Made by a program: the position numbers and the translations under genes
From: an uncultured Bacteroidota bacterium
GTDB taxonomy: Bacteria; Bacteroidota; Bacteroidia; Flavobacteriales; Flavobacteriaceae
Direction of reading: 5' to 3'
DNA: 44,063 nucleotides
NCBI GenBank assembly: GCA_902509805.1
Contig: CABWZL010000006.1
Span: 1 to 44,063, forward strand
The notes under the pieces: generated by a model
What the model was told of the DNA's origin: nothing
The model's database searches: none
The model's input: the letters and a program-made list of their open reading frames with translations, nothing else
Shown: piece after piece, positions 27,960 to 36,095 of the stretch
Numbering within the stretch: position 1 is the first letter of the stretch
Layout: each line of letters starts with the position of its first letter

Positions 27960-28272
27960 AAAACTAGGTTTCAAAACACCTAAAAATTATTTTCAAAAGT
28001 CTAAAGATCAAATTTTAGCAACTAATGTTAATTATGGAACTAAAAAATTTGAATATAACTCTAGATCTACCTTTCAATTGTTAATTGCTGCAATTTTTAT
28101 AACATCTATATTGTATTTAAATTTTTCAAGTTTAAATACTGAATCCAAGAAATTTAGTTCTAAGTCACCTATTATTTCTACTATTATTTTAGATGAGGAA
28201 ATAACTGAAGAATATATCCTTGATTATCTAACTGATAAAATAGCAGTAAATGAAATGTACATACCTAAATAA
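27943..28272 (+). CDS. Single-pass membrane protein, candidate anti-sigma factor
   Basis: A 109-residue protein that I do not recognise by family. It has a cytoplasmic-looking N-terminus (1-43, with LGFKTPKNYFQKSKDQI), one membrane helix at about 44-60, and a periplasmic tail of about 48 residues with an acidic stretch (DEEITEEYILDYL). Its ATG overlaps the sigma-factor end by 17 nt, so translation is coupled. That position and topology fit a small anti-sigma factor, but no ZAS/zinc motif or RseA similarity is visible, so the role is inferred. Confidence 0.7.
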   Translation: MNQHYKKLGFKTPKNYFQKSKDQILATNVNYGTKKFEYNSRSTFQLLIAAIFITSILYLNFSSLNTESKKFSSKSPIISTIILDEEITEEYILDYLTDKIAVNEMYIPK

Positions 28273-28303
28273 ACTTTTGTCTTTTTTAAAGGTCAAACAA
28301 ATA

Positions 28304-28726
28304 ATGATTTCAAAAAATAAGTATTCTTTATTGTTAATTTTAATATTTTTTTCATCTAATATTACTATTGGACAAGAAAAACATAGAATTGGATATGATA
28401 GAGGTTATTCATCAGATTTAACTGAGTCTTTTTCATCTTTTCAAAAAGCTTTACTAAAGAGAGAAACAATATTATGGAAAAGACATCATGAAGTAATAAG
28501 AAAATCACTTTCTGAATCTCAAAAAAAAATAATTGAAGACAGCTCAATTAGTCGAAAAGATGTTCGTATAAAAATTCTTTATTCATTGAATAACAATCAA
28601 AAAAATATGCTTAAAAAATTTGAAGTAAGAATTGATTCTATTAGAAGTAAATTTCGTGAATCTTTAACAGAAGATCAAAAAAGAATGATTAAAAAAAGGA
28701 GAAAAAAATCTAAGAAAAATGATTAG
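28304..28726 (+). CDS. Secreted basic protein with three LxxxQ motifs (Spy/CpxP-like)
   Basis: I start this at the ATG at 28304 (140 residues), which gives a clean signal peptide ending near SNITIGQ; an earlier in-frame ATG at 28250 lies inside the previous gene and would bury the signal. The mature part is helical and basic and has LSESQ (69-73), LNNNQ (95-99) and LTEDQ (121-125), spaced exactly 26 residues apart. LTxxQ motifs mark the Spy/CpxP periplasmic chaperones and related metal-resistance sensors. The C-terminus is a Lys/Arg-rich tail (KKRRKKSKKND). Placement in a sigma-factor operon supports an envelope-stress role; this remains an inference. Confidence 0.7.
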   Translation: MISKNKYSLLLILIFFSSNITIGQEKHRIGYDRGYSSDLTESFSSFQKALLKRETILWKRHHEVIRKSLSESQKKIIEDSSISRKDVRIKILYSLNNNQKNMLKKFEVRIDSIRSKFRESLTEDQKRMIKKRRKKSKKND

Positions 28727-28769
28727 ATTTTTTAACAAATCCTTGTGTTTTCTTTCAATTAATTAAAAA

Positions 28770-28777
28770 TATATTTG
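28770..28777 (+). promoter_or_regulatory. -7 promoter element before the outer-membrane barrel gene
   Basis: TATATTTG is an exact TAnnTTTG match, 20 nt before the ATG. A TTG at 28743-28745 is 24 nt upstream of it, a little beyond the preferred -33 spacing. The barrel gene therefore seems to be readable by the primary sigma factor as well as by read-through. Confidence 0.5.
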
Positions 28778-28797
28778 CCCAACCAAACTATAAATAA

Positions 28798-31299
28798 ATG
28801 AATAAAATCTACTTATTTCTATTATTAACTTTTAGTTCCTACACATCTTCGCAAGAATATACTGCCGAGCAACGTGCAAATTTTGCTAAAATGATTTTCA
28901 ATGTTTCAGGAATTGTGACTGATTCTGAAACCTCTGAACCACTTGAGTATGCCACTATATCATTAGAGCACAAAAGAATTCCAGATAAAATTTTTGGTGG
29001 AATAACGGATGAAAACGGAAAGTTCTCAGTGGATGTAAATCCAGGAATGTACAATATAAAAATTGACTACATATCGTTTGTATCATATGTAGATGAAAAC
29101 TTAAGAGTTGTAGAAAATACTGATATTGGAAATATTGCTTTGAATATTGATGTTTCTATGCTTGATGAAGTCGAAGTGAGAGCAGAAAGAACTCAAGTTG
29201 AAATTAGATTAGATAAAAAAATATACAACGTAGGTCAAGATATTACAGTAAGAGGTGGAAACGTCTCAGATGTTTTAGCTAATATCCCTTCTATTGATGT
29301 AGATTTTGATGGAAATATATCACTAAGAGGAAATAACAACGTTAAGATATTAATAAATGGCAAACCCTCTGGACTAGTTGGCTTATCTGGCCCTCAAGGG
29401 TTGAGATCTATTCCCTCAGAATCAATTGAAAAAGTTGAAGTAGTTACCTCTCCGTCTGCTAGATATTCAGCAGAAGGAACCGCAGGAATTCTCAATATTA
29501 TACTTAAAAAACAGGATCTTTTAGGTTTTAATGGTAATGTAAATTTGAATGTTGGTGAACCAAAAAATACTGGTGCTTCAGGAACATTCAACTTAAGGAA
29601 TAATAAAATAAATTTCTTTAGTACGACTTCAATTAAGGATTCTGATAACAGTGGAAGCTTTATAGGAAATACTGAATACTTCAACAACAATCTTAAAATT
29701 GATAATAACACAAACAGTAACAGAAATAGAAAAAATACATTCCTTAATTTAGGAGTTGAATATTACTTTGATGATAATACATCCTTAGCTCTAAGCGGAT
29801 TCTATAGAAAAGGTGATGAATTAAGTTACTCAAAAAACATTGTTAACGATATAACTAATATCGACATTGTATCATCAAATGAAAGAGTAGCTAACGATGA
29901 AGAATTAGAAGAATCCTATGAGTATTCATTAGATTTTTATAAAGATTTTGATAAAGATGGTCACACATTAAGTGCCAAAGTATCTTATGAAGAGAATGAC
30001 GAAAACTCAATTGATAAAATTGAAGATTACTCCACAATACCATTTGTTTCAGAATCTTCATTTGAAAGAACCACTAATATTGATTTTCAGAATAGACTTT
30101 TGGCTCAAGTAGACTATGTCTACCCTATTGATGAAAATACTGAATTTGAATTTGGATATAGAGGTAGATTTCTAGAAAGAGAAACTGATTTTGATGTTTC
30201 ATTCCTTAATAACGGAACTTACCAATCAGATCGAGGTTTATCTAATATTTTCAAGTACACTGAAAATATAAATTCTTTATACACTCAATTTGGTAAAAAA
30301 ATTAACTCTTTTTCTATTTTATTAGGCCTCAGGTATGAGGCATCTAAACAAGAAATAGATCAAAGAACTACAAATCAGTTTGAGATAAAGAAATATTCAG
30401 ACTTATTTCCAACTGTTAATTTAGCATATGAAATTTCAGATGTAGAATCTCTAACTTTAGGATACAGTAAAAGGATAAGGAGACCAAGAGGTTGGGATAT
30501 AAACCCATTTCCTAGAAGAAATTCAATTACATCTTACAGAAGAGGTAATCCATTTTTAGATCCAACATTCACATCTGCCTACGAAGTAGATTATTTAAAA
30601 AGATTTAAAAAAGTTACAATTAATACAGCATTATTTTACAGACAATCTGATGGAAACGTTGAAAGAATTCAACAAGAAACAGGAGATTTAGTTGACTTGA
30701 TAGTAGATAGTGGTTCAAATAATCCTGTACTCCAGGTTCCAGTTCTTGAATACTATCCCATAAATTTATCTACAAACAAAAGGTTTGGATCTGAGTTAAG
30801 CATTACATATACACCTTCTAGAGCAGTAAGAATTAATGGTAGTTTTACCTTAAATTCTACAAAAATAAGAGGTAGCTATGAAAATCAAAATTTTGATTCT
30901 GATGATACAAATTGGAGTGCAAGATTTAATGGGTTTATTAGACTTCCAAAAGATTACAGCCTACAATTCTTTGGATTTTTAAGAGGTCCTAGTGAAAATG
31001 CATTTTCTAAAAGTAAAGCATTTGGATTCACAACTGCAGCTATTCAAAAAAGCATTCTTAATAAAAAAGGAAATATATCACTTAGATATTCCGACTTGTT
31101 TAACACAGGGAAGTGGAGATCAATAACTACCAGAGACACATTTAGATCTGAATCTGAAGGTCAGTGGAGAGAACCATCTTTAATACTAACTTTTTCATAT
31201 AGAATAAGTGAAAATAAATCTAAAAGAAAGCAAAGAGCTAGAAATAATCAACAAGACTTTAGTGAAGGTGGTGGTGATGAAGGACCTATCTTCAACTAA
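28798..31299 (+). CDS. Outer-membrane beta-barrel protein, TonB-receptor-like
   Basis: An 833-residue secreted protein. After a signal peptide (1-18, ending near SYTSSQ) comes a carboxypeptidase-regulatory-like domain (about 35-115; VSGIVTDSETSEPLEYATISLEH). Next is a plug domain (about 130-235; VGQDITVRGGNVSDVLANIPSIDVD and PSARYSAEGTAGILNIILKK), then a long barrel of alternating aromatic strands. This matches the outer membrane beta-barrel family of Bacteroidota. No SusD-like partner follows, so it is unlikely to be a glycan-uptake SusC; the ligand is unknown. It follows the ECF sigma cassette with a 71-bp gap. Confidence 0.88.
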   Translation: MNKIYLFLLLTFSSYTSSQEYTAEQRANFAKMIFNVSGIVTDSETSEPLEYATISLEHKRIPDKIFGGITDENGKFSVDVNPGMYNIKIDYISFVSYVDENLRVVENTDIGNIALNIDVSMLDEVEVRAERTQVEIRLDKKIYNVGQDITVRGGNVSDVLANIPSIDVDFDGNISLRGNNNVKILINGKPSGLVGLSGPQGLRSIPSESIEKVEVVTSPSARYSAEGTAGILNIILKKQDLLGFNGNVNLNVGEPKNTGASGTFNLRNNKINFFSTTSIKDSDNSGSFIGNTEYFNNNLKIDNNTNSNRNRKNTFLNLGVEYYFDDNTSLALSGFYRKGDELSYSKNIVNDITNIDIVSSNERVANDEELEESYEYSLDFYKDFDKDGHTLSAKVSYEENDENSIDKIEDYSTIPFVSESSFERTTNIDFQNRLLAQVDYVYPIDENTEFEFGYRGRFLERETDFDVSFLNNGTYQSDRGLSNIFKYTENINSLYTQFGKKINSFSILLGLRYEASKQEIDQRTTNQFEIKKYSDLFPTVNLAYEISDVESLTLGYSKRIRRPRGWDINPFPRRNSITSYRRGNPFLDPTFTSAYEVDYLKRFKKVTINTALFYRQSDGNVERIQQETGDLVDLIVDSGSNNPVLQVPVLEYYPINLSTNKRFGSELSITYTPSRAVRINGSFTLNSTKIRGSYENQNFDSDDTNWSARFNGFIRLPKDYSLQFFGFLRGPSENAFSKSKAFGFTTAAIQKSILNKKGNISLRYSDLFNTGKWRSITTRDTFRSESEGQWREPSLILTFSYRISENKSKRKQRARNNQQDFSEGGGDEGPIFN

Positions 31300-31454
31300 G
31301 ATTTCAATTTTCTAGTTATAAATTTTTTAAGTTTCTGAAAGACATAAGAAGAAGCCCAATATGGTGCAACAAGTGCTAAGAAAATCATAAGCCAAAAGCC
31401 CATAGTGAAAATTGCTAAAAATGCTAAAAATCCGAGGTATTGTTGAAACTCCAT
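31296..31454 (-). CDS. Small membrane protein (52 residues)
   Basis: The minus strand from an ATG at 31454 reads MEFQQYLGFLAFLAIFTMGF, then a second hydrophobic stretch with WLMIFLALVAPYW, and a basic tail (KLKKFITRKLKS). That gives one long or two short membrane helices. It is supported by an exact -7 element at 31473-31480 and by ending precisely on the stop of the convergent barrel gene (overlap 31296-31299). The family is unknown to me. It lies antisense to no other gene and fills the otherwise empty gap before fumC. Confidence 0.65.
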   Translation of the reverse strand: MEFQQYLGFLAFLAIFTMGFWLMIFLALVAPYWASSYVFQKLKKFITRKLKS

Positions 31455-31461
31455 ATATTTG
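31454..31461 (+). promoter_or_regulatory. -7 promoter element for fumC
   Basis: TATATTTG is an exact TAnnTTTG match, predicting a fumC leader of about 40 nt. Its first base is also the first base of the small divergent gene's start codon, so the two units overlap at this point. No -33 box at proper spacing is evident. Confidence 0.4.
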
Positions 31462-31472
31462 TAATTGCTTAA

Positions 31473-31480
31473 CAAAAGTA
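31473..31480 (-). promoter_or_regulatory. -7 promoter element for the 52-residue membrane protein
   Basis: On the minus strand this reads TACTTTTG, an exact TAnnTTTG match ending 18 nt before the small gene's ATG at 31454. It supports the reality of that gene. Confidence 0.45.
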
Positions 31481-31507
31481 ATTTTTTTTAAGTAAATTAC
31501 AAAGGCC

Positions 31508-32905
31508 ATGAACTATAGAATCGAAAAAGATACATTAGGAGAAGTTAAAGTCCCCAAAGACTCATTATGGGGAGCTCAAACAGAAAGATCAAGGAAGAAT
31601 TTTAAAATAGGCAACTTATCTTCAATGCCTATTGAAATTATCCATGCATATGCAATACTCAAAAAATCTGCAGCACAAACAAATGAAGATCTTGGAGTAT
31701 TATCAAAAAATAAATCACATCTAATACAAAAAGTTTGTGATGAAATACTTGAAAATAAACATAATGATCAGTTTCCTTTAGTTATATGGCAAACTGGATC
31801 AGGTACGCAAACAAATATGAATATAAATGAGGTTATTTCTAATAGAGCTCATTTATTAGAAGGTAAGAAACTGGGTGAATCTGATAAAATATTATCACCA
31901 AACGATGATGTTAATCTATCTCAGTCTTCAAATGATACATTTCCAACAGCTATTAATATTGCTGCAATGAAAATAATTACAGAGAATACTCTTGTAAATC
32001 TTAGAAAATTAAAAAATAGTTTAAATAAAAAATCTAAAGAATTTAATAAAATTGTTAAAATTGGAAGAACACATTTAATGGATGCAACTCCAATTACTCT
32101 TGGTCAGGAGTTCTCTGGTTATGTTTCACAAGTTGATCATGGAATTAAAACAATTGAGAATGCTTTAGATCATTTAAGTGAACTTCCTATTGGAGGAACT
32201 GCAGTTGGTACTGGATTAAATACACCAAAAGGGTACTCATCAAAAATTGTTGAATATATTTCTAAAAACTCAGAAATGTCCTTTAAAGAATCTTTAAACA
32301 AATTTGAAGGTATTGCATCACATGATTGTATAGTCGAGATGCATGGTGCTCTAAAGACTGTTGCAGCGTCAGTTTATAAAATATCAAATGACATTAGATT
32401 GATGGGATCTGGTCCTAGATCAGGATTAGGTGAATTAATACTTCCAACTAATGAGCCAGGAAGCTCTATTATGCCTGGAAAAGTTAATCCAACGCAATGT
32501 GAAGCAATTTCAATGGTTTGTGCTCAAATTATTGGAAATGATGTAGCAGTGAGTTTTGCCGGAGCTAATGGTCATTTTGAATTAAATGTTTTTAAACCTC
32601 TTTTTGCTTTTAATATTATTGAATCATCAAAAATATTAGGTGATGCTTCACTAAGTTTTACTGAAAACTGTATTGAGGGTATAAAACCAAACAATAAAAA
32701 AATTCAAAAATTCTTAAATGACTCTTTAATGCTAGTAACTGCATTAAATTCAAAAATAGGATACTACAAAGCTGCTGAAATAGCCAATAAAGCTTATATC
32801 GAAGAGAGTACACTTAAAGAAGCAACTATTAAGCTTGGTTATTTAACAGAAGATGAATTTAATAAGTATGTCAATCCAGAAAGAATGACAAATAATGAAG
32901 GTTGA
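31508..32905 (+). CDS. fumC: Class II fumarate hydratase
   Basis: FumC interconverts fumarate and malate in the TCA cycle without an iron-sulfur cluster. The 465-residue protein has [17 protein letters not shown], the [11 protein letters not shown] region, [10 protein letters not shown], and the superfamily signature [11 protein letters not shown] with the catalytic serine. The length is normal. The following GNAT gene starts 11 nt before its stop. Confidence 0.96.
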   Translation: MNYRIEKDTLGEVKVPKDSLWGAQTERSRKNFKIGNLSSMPIEIIHAYAILKKSAAQTNEDLGVLSKNKSHLIQKVCDEILENKHNDQFPLVIWQTGSGTQTNMNINEVISNRAHLLEGKKLGESDKILSPNDDVNLSQSSNDTFPTAINIAAMKIITENTLVNLRKLKNSLNKKSKEFNKIVKIGRTHLMDATPITLGQEFSGYVSQVDHGIKTIENALDHLSELPIGGTAVGTGLNTPKGYSSKIVEYISKNSEMSFKESLNKFEGIASHDCIVEMHGALKTVAASVYKISNDIRLMGSGPRSGLGELILPTNEPGSSIMPGKVNPTQCEAISMVCAQIIGNDVAVSFAGANGHFELNVFKPLFAFNIIESSKILGDASLSFTENCIEGIKPNNKKIQKFLNDSLMLVTALNSKIGYYKAAEIANKAYIEESTLKEATIKLGYLTEDEFNKYVNPERMTNNEG

Positions 32906-33365
32906 AATAGTTCCATTCCACGATAAATATTCAAATTATTTCTATGAACTCAATTATGATTGGCTAAATGAATATTTCTATGTTGAAGAGTATGATGAAA
33001 TTGTTCTCAAAAATTGTAAACAAGAGATAATCAATAAAGGTGGCTACATATTTTTTGCTATTTATAATTCAGAAGTTGTAGGAACAATGGCTTTAATTAC
33101 TAGAGAAAAAGGAGTGTATGAGTTAAATAAAATGGCAGTTAAAAAAAACCTAAGAGGTAAAGGTATTGGTCATCAACTTCTCAGTTTTTCTATAGAATTC
33201 GCAAAAAAGAAAAAATATAATTCAGTAATATTATATTCTAACAAGGTCCTTGAAAATTCAATCCATTTGTATAATAAATTTGGATTTAAAGAAATAAAAT
33301 CAAAAGGAAAAGCTCCTTATAAAAGAAGTGATATAAAGATGGAATTGATGTTATCTAACTTTTGA
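32895..33365 (+). CDS. GNAT-family N-acetyltransferase
   Basis: A 156-residue acetyltransferase with the acetyl-CoA motif [20 protein letters not shown] after the strand VYELNKMAV, and a C-terminal [23 protein letters not shown]. The substrate is not evident. Its ATG lies inside the fumC end (11-nt overlap), and its own end overlaps the convergent CPBP gene by 15 bp. Confidence 0.86.
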   Translation: MKVEIVPFHDKYSNYFYELNYDWLNEYFYVEEYDEIVLKNCKQEIINKGGYIFFAIYNSEVVGTMALITREKGVYELNKMAVKKNLRGKGIGHQLLSFSIEFAKKKKYNSVILYSNKVLENSIHLYNKFGFKEIKSKGKAPYKRSDIKMELMLSNF

Positions 33366-34253
33366 AAACAGTTTCTCTTTCCAATTACTCCATGAATATT
33401 TTCTAGCAAAAACTGCAAGAATAATAGGGTATATAATAAGAGGAGCAATCCAGTCAGTTATTCCAAGGCTAGGTTCAGCAATATTGATCAAAATAGATTC
33501 AGTTTGGAAAACAGTCCAATCGGCTGTTACAAGAAGAGCAGCGATTAAATTATTAGCTGCATGGAATCCTATAGCAAGTTCAAGACCGTCATCCATTAAA
33601 GTCATTATACCTAGTAAAAATCCAACAGATATGTAAAGAAAAATAAATTCATAACCAAGCGCTGTTATTTCAGGGTTAGCTAGATGGAGAGAGCCAAAAA
33701 CAATTGAAGTAAGAAATAAAGCCATAAATCTACTGTTTAACCAATGGCCAAAACCTTGCATTAAATAACCTCTAAATACGACTTCTTCTACACTCGTTTG
33801 AATTGGTATAAATAAAATTGCTATTACAGCTAAAATTAAAAATTCCTTAAGCTTAAAGTTTATTTCATAGTTTTCAGGACTTAAAGAATACTCTATGAAA
33901 ACAAATGCAGAAACTATAGAACCCCATAGCATAAATGAATACATAACTCTTTCAAGATCAATTTTTTTTCTACTTGATAAAATTGACATTAGAGGAAGAT
34001 CATGAAGTTTCTTTACAACTAACCAAATACCAGGAACAACTGCTACAAAACTTAGCAGTAAAAGAAAAAGTCTAAGATTTGAGGGTATAGATTTAAAAAG
34101 ATCCATAGGGTTAGCATCTGGACTTGGTAACTCAGTTGGTAAGAATGGTATCATTGGAAGCTGTCCAATAAAACTGAAAAAAATGAGAATAAAAGAACCT
34201 AGTATATAGTATCCAAAATTCTTTAATCTATATGATTTATCAAATAAAAACAT
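33351..34253 (-). CDS. CPBP-family intramembrane metalloprotease
   Basis: This 300-residue protein has several membrane helices and the three CPBP (CAAX/bacteriocin-processing) motifs: EEVVFRG with Glu156, Glu157 and Arg161, the F-x3-H motif in VFGSLHLAN, and H-x3-N in GFHAANN. These residues bind the catalytic zinc in the membrane. The substrate is unknown. Its ATG shares one base with the stop of the upstream PAS-UbiA gene (TAATG), so the two are translationally coupled, which is an unusual pairing. Confidence 0.88.
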   Translation of the reverse strand: MFLFDKSYRLKNFGYYILGSFILIFFSFIGQLPMIPFLPTELPSPDANPMDLFKSIPSNLRLFLLLLSFVAVVPGIWLVVKKLHDLPLMSILSSRKKIDLERVMYSFMLWGSIVSAFVFIEYSLSPENYEINFKLKEFLILAVIAILFIPIQTSVEEVVFRGYLMQGFGHWLNSRFMALFLTSIVFGSLHLANPEITALGYEFIFLYISVGFLLGIMTLMDDGLELAIGFHAANNLIAALLVTADWTVFQTESILINIAEPSLGITDWIAPLIIYPIILAVFARKYSWSNWKEKLFSKVR

Positions 34254-35605
34254 TATTGAAAGTTAGCTAAAATTATCATATAAATAAATGAAAAGATCAT
34301 GTGAAAATATATCGTGTGAATATTGTATTTAATAAGATCTCTACTTTTATAATATTTAAATAATCCTGAAATCAAATAGAAAGAATAGAACATTGTTATA
34401 GGAATAAGTAAGTACATGAATAACATGGCTTGTGTATCATTTATTATATTTTCAGAAATAAAATACAATGAACCTACTGCTAAAGCTAAATTTAATGCAT
34501 AAACCCATCTTGAAGCTTTTTTTCCAAGTAGAACTACTAAATGGTTTTTACCAACTTTCTTATCAGAAGTATAATCTGGAAATTGATTGATAAATAAAAT
34601 GTTCGTAGTTAAAATACCTATTGGAACTCCTAAAAGTAATAGATTGTAAAATTCATTTGAATAAGGGATGATAGTCTCCATTGAAATTGCATAACCTGTA
34701 CCTAGTGTGAGTAAAGGTCCAAAAGCTAAAAATATTGAAACTTCTCCAAGACCATACCTAGAAGAAAGTCTAATCGGTTTAGCTGTGTAAAAATATCCAA
34801 TTAAAACACCTATTAATGCAATTATAGATGAATGATAAGCATTAATTGTTGATCCAGTATTTATATAACTAGTGAATAAAATTCCTGCAGCTGTAAGAAG
34901 ACCTAGAACAAACATAATATTAGCTAGACTCTTAGTTCCATTAAGTGTTATTAATCCGAGTTCAACTGCCCTACTTCCACCTGATAATTGAGCACCTTTG
35001 AGCATAGAAGAATTCATACCAGCATTAAAATACTCAGTATTAGCTTCATCAGTTCCATGAGTAACATCAAAATAGTCGTTATATAGGTTAGAGAATAAAT
35101 GAAAGAAAAGTATACCGAAAGTTGTTAATGTCAAAGACATAGGGCTAAACAAACTATCTCCAATTCCTGCATAATAACATCCAATAGCAAAAACAGGAAA
35201 TAATGATGCCGATGCAAAACCGACTCTAGTTATTGCAACTCCTTTTATAATTTTTGTACCCCAGTTAATTTTAATATTTACATCCTCTTTGATTTCCTCG
35301 GTTATACCACAATAACCAGTCTGCGGATTATTTTTTCCATCACCAAAATTTGGTGTAATACTAATTTTTGCATTGAAGGTAGATCCATCCTTTCTTACAA
35401 AATTTGTTTTGGTTACATGTTCACCGGTTTCATTGGCATCTTTTAACCAACCTAATACATTTTGTAAAACAATTTCACCTGGAGAAAAGATTGATACTCT
35501 TTTAATACCAACAAGATCTTTAGAGTTATGACCAAACATATTAACAGCTCCGTCGTTAAGGTTTGTAATTAAACCCTCCATATCACAAATAATAACACTT
35601 TTCAT
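34253..35605 (-). CDS. PAS domain fused to UbiA-family prenyltransferase
   Basis: A 450-residue fusion. Residues 1-105 are a PAS sensor domain (CDMEGLITNLNDGAVNMFG, then FVRKDGSTFNAKISITP, then a closing GYCGITEEI). Residues about 118-450 are a polytopic UbiA enzyme with the first Asp-rich motif NDYFD (176-180) and GTDEAN (184-189), and the second, NQFPDYTSDKKVGKNH (Asp344, Asp348). UbiA enzymes attach polyprenyl chains to aromatic rings; the second motif resembles MenA-type enzymes that make demethylmenaquinone. PAS domains bind small ligands or sense redox, so the enzyme may be regulated by its own sensor. It sits between a MenI-like thioesterase and a CPBP protease. The domain calls are firm; the substrate and regulation are inferred. 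Confidence 0.88.
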   Translation of the reverse strand: MKSVIICDMEGLITNLNDGAVNMFGHNSKDLVGIKRVSIFSPGEIVLQNVLGWLKDANETGEHVTKTNFVRKDGSTFNAKISITPNFGDGKNNPQTGYCGITEEIKEDVNIKINWGTKIIKGVAITRVGFASASLFPVFAIGCYYAGIGDSLFSPMSLTLTTFGILFFHLFSNLYNDYFDVTHGTDEANTEYFNAGMNSSMLKGAQLSGGSRAVELGLITLNGTKSLANIMFVLGLLTAAGILFTSYINTGSTINAYHSSIIALIGVLIGYFYTAKPIRLSSRYGLGEVSIFLAFGPLLTLGTGYAISMETIIPYSNEFYNLLLLGVPIGILTTNILFINQFPDYTSDKKVGKNHLVVLLGKKASRWVYALNLALAVGSLYFISENIINDTQAMLFMYLLIPITMFYSFYLISGLFKYYKSRDLIKYNIHTIYFHMIFSFIYMIILANFQ

Positions 35606-35625
35606 ATATTTTTTTTTAGAATGCT

Positions 35626-35633
35626 CAAATTTA
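35626..35633 (-). promoter_or_regulatory. -7 promoter element before the PAS-UbiA gene
   Basis: The minus strand reads TAAATTTG, an exact TAnnTTTG match ending 20 nt before the ATG at 35605. It implies that PAS-UbiA and the CPBP protease can be transcribed apart from dnaK and the thioesterase. Confidence 0.45.
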
Positions 35634-35669
35634 CATCCTGAGTTTCTTAAATAAAAATTTTTTTATGAA

Positions 35670-36095
35670 TTATTTATCAATAGTAAGTGTAGTAAGCTTT
35701 GCAAAAGAAATATCTCTATTATCTTCATCAATAATAGTTATTTTCCATAACTGCATCGTCCTTCCCATATGAACAGGGACAGCCCTTGCATAGACATAGC
35801 CTTCACTTATTCCTCTGACATGATTAATAGACAGTTCAACTCCCCTAAGCATTTGATTTTTTTTCATTGAAAAAATTGCGGCAGCTGAACTTCCTACAGT
35901 TTCAGCTAGAGCAGCTGTAGCTCCTCCATGAAGAACACCAGCTGGCTGATGAAGATTTGGAGTTACTTTCATTTTTGCCTCTAAAAAGTGTTCGCCAACA
36001 TCCGTAAATATGATTCCAAGGGTTGAGACTAAAGTTCCTTTACAACGATCATTAGCTTCATTAAGGATAGATTCCTTGAAGTTTTTATTAAACAT
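35670..36095 (-). CDS. MenI-like hotdog-fold acyl-CoA thioesterase
   Basis: A 141-residue hotdog protein of the PaaI/YdiI type. The segment LHQPAGVLHGGATAALAET carries the HGG turn (56-58) and the catalytic Glu65. Its layout, including ELSINHVRGISEGYV and PVHMGRTMQLW, closely parallels E. coli YdiI/MenI, which hydrolyses 1,4-dihydroxy-2-naphthoyl-CoA in menaquinone synthesis. The adjacent UbiA-type prenyltransferase would act on the product of that step, which strengthens the idea. The paralogous EntH/YbdB function cannot be excluded. It directly abuts the dnaK stop and is probably in the dnaK transcript. Confidence 0.83.
   Translation of the reverse strand: MFNKNFKESILNEANDRCKGTLVSTLGIIFTDVGEHFLEAKMKVTPNLHQPAGVLHGGATAALAETVGSSAAAIFSMKKNQMLRGVELSINHVRGISEGYVYARAVPVHMGRTMQLWKITIIDEDNRDISFAKLTTLTIDK

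Noticed and set aside
31327..31509. 60-residue minus-strand ORF in the gap before fumC
   Set aside because: It is in a different frame from the 52-residue gene with the better start, promoter element and membrane-protein composition; its composition looks like a shadow frame.
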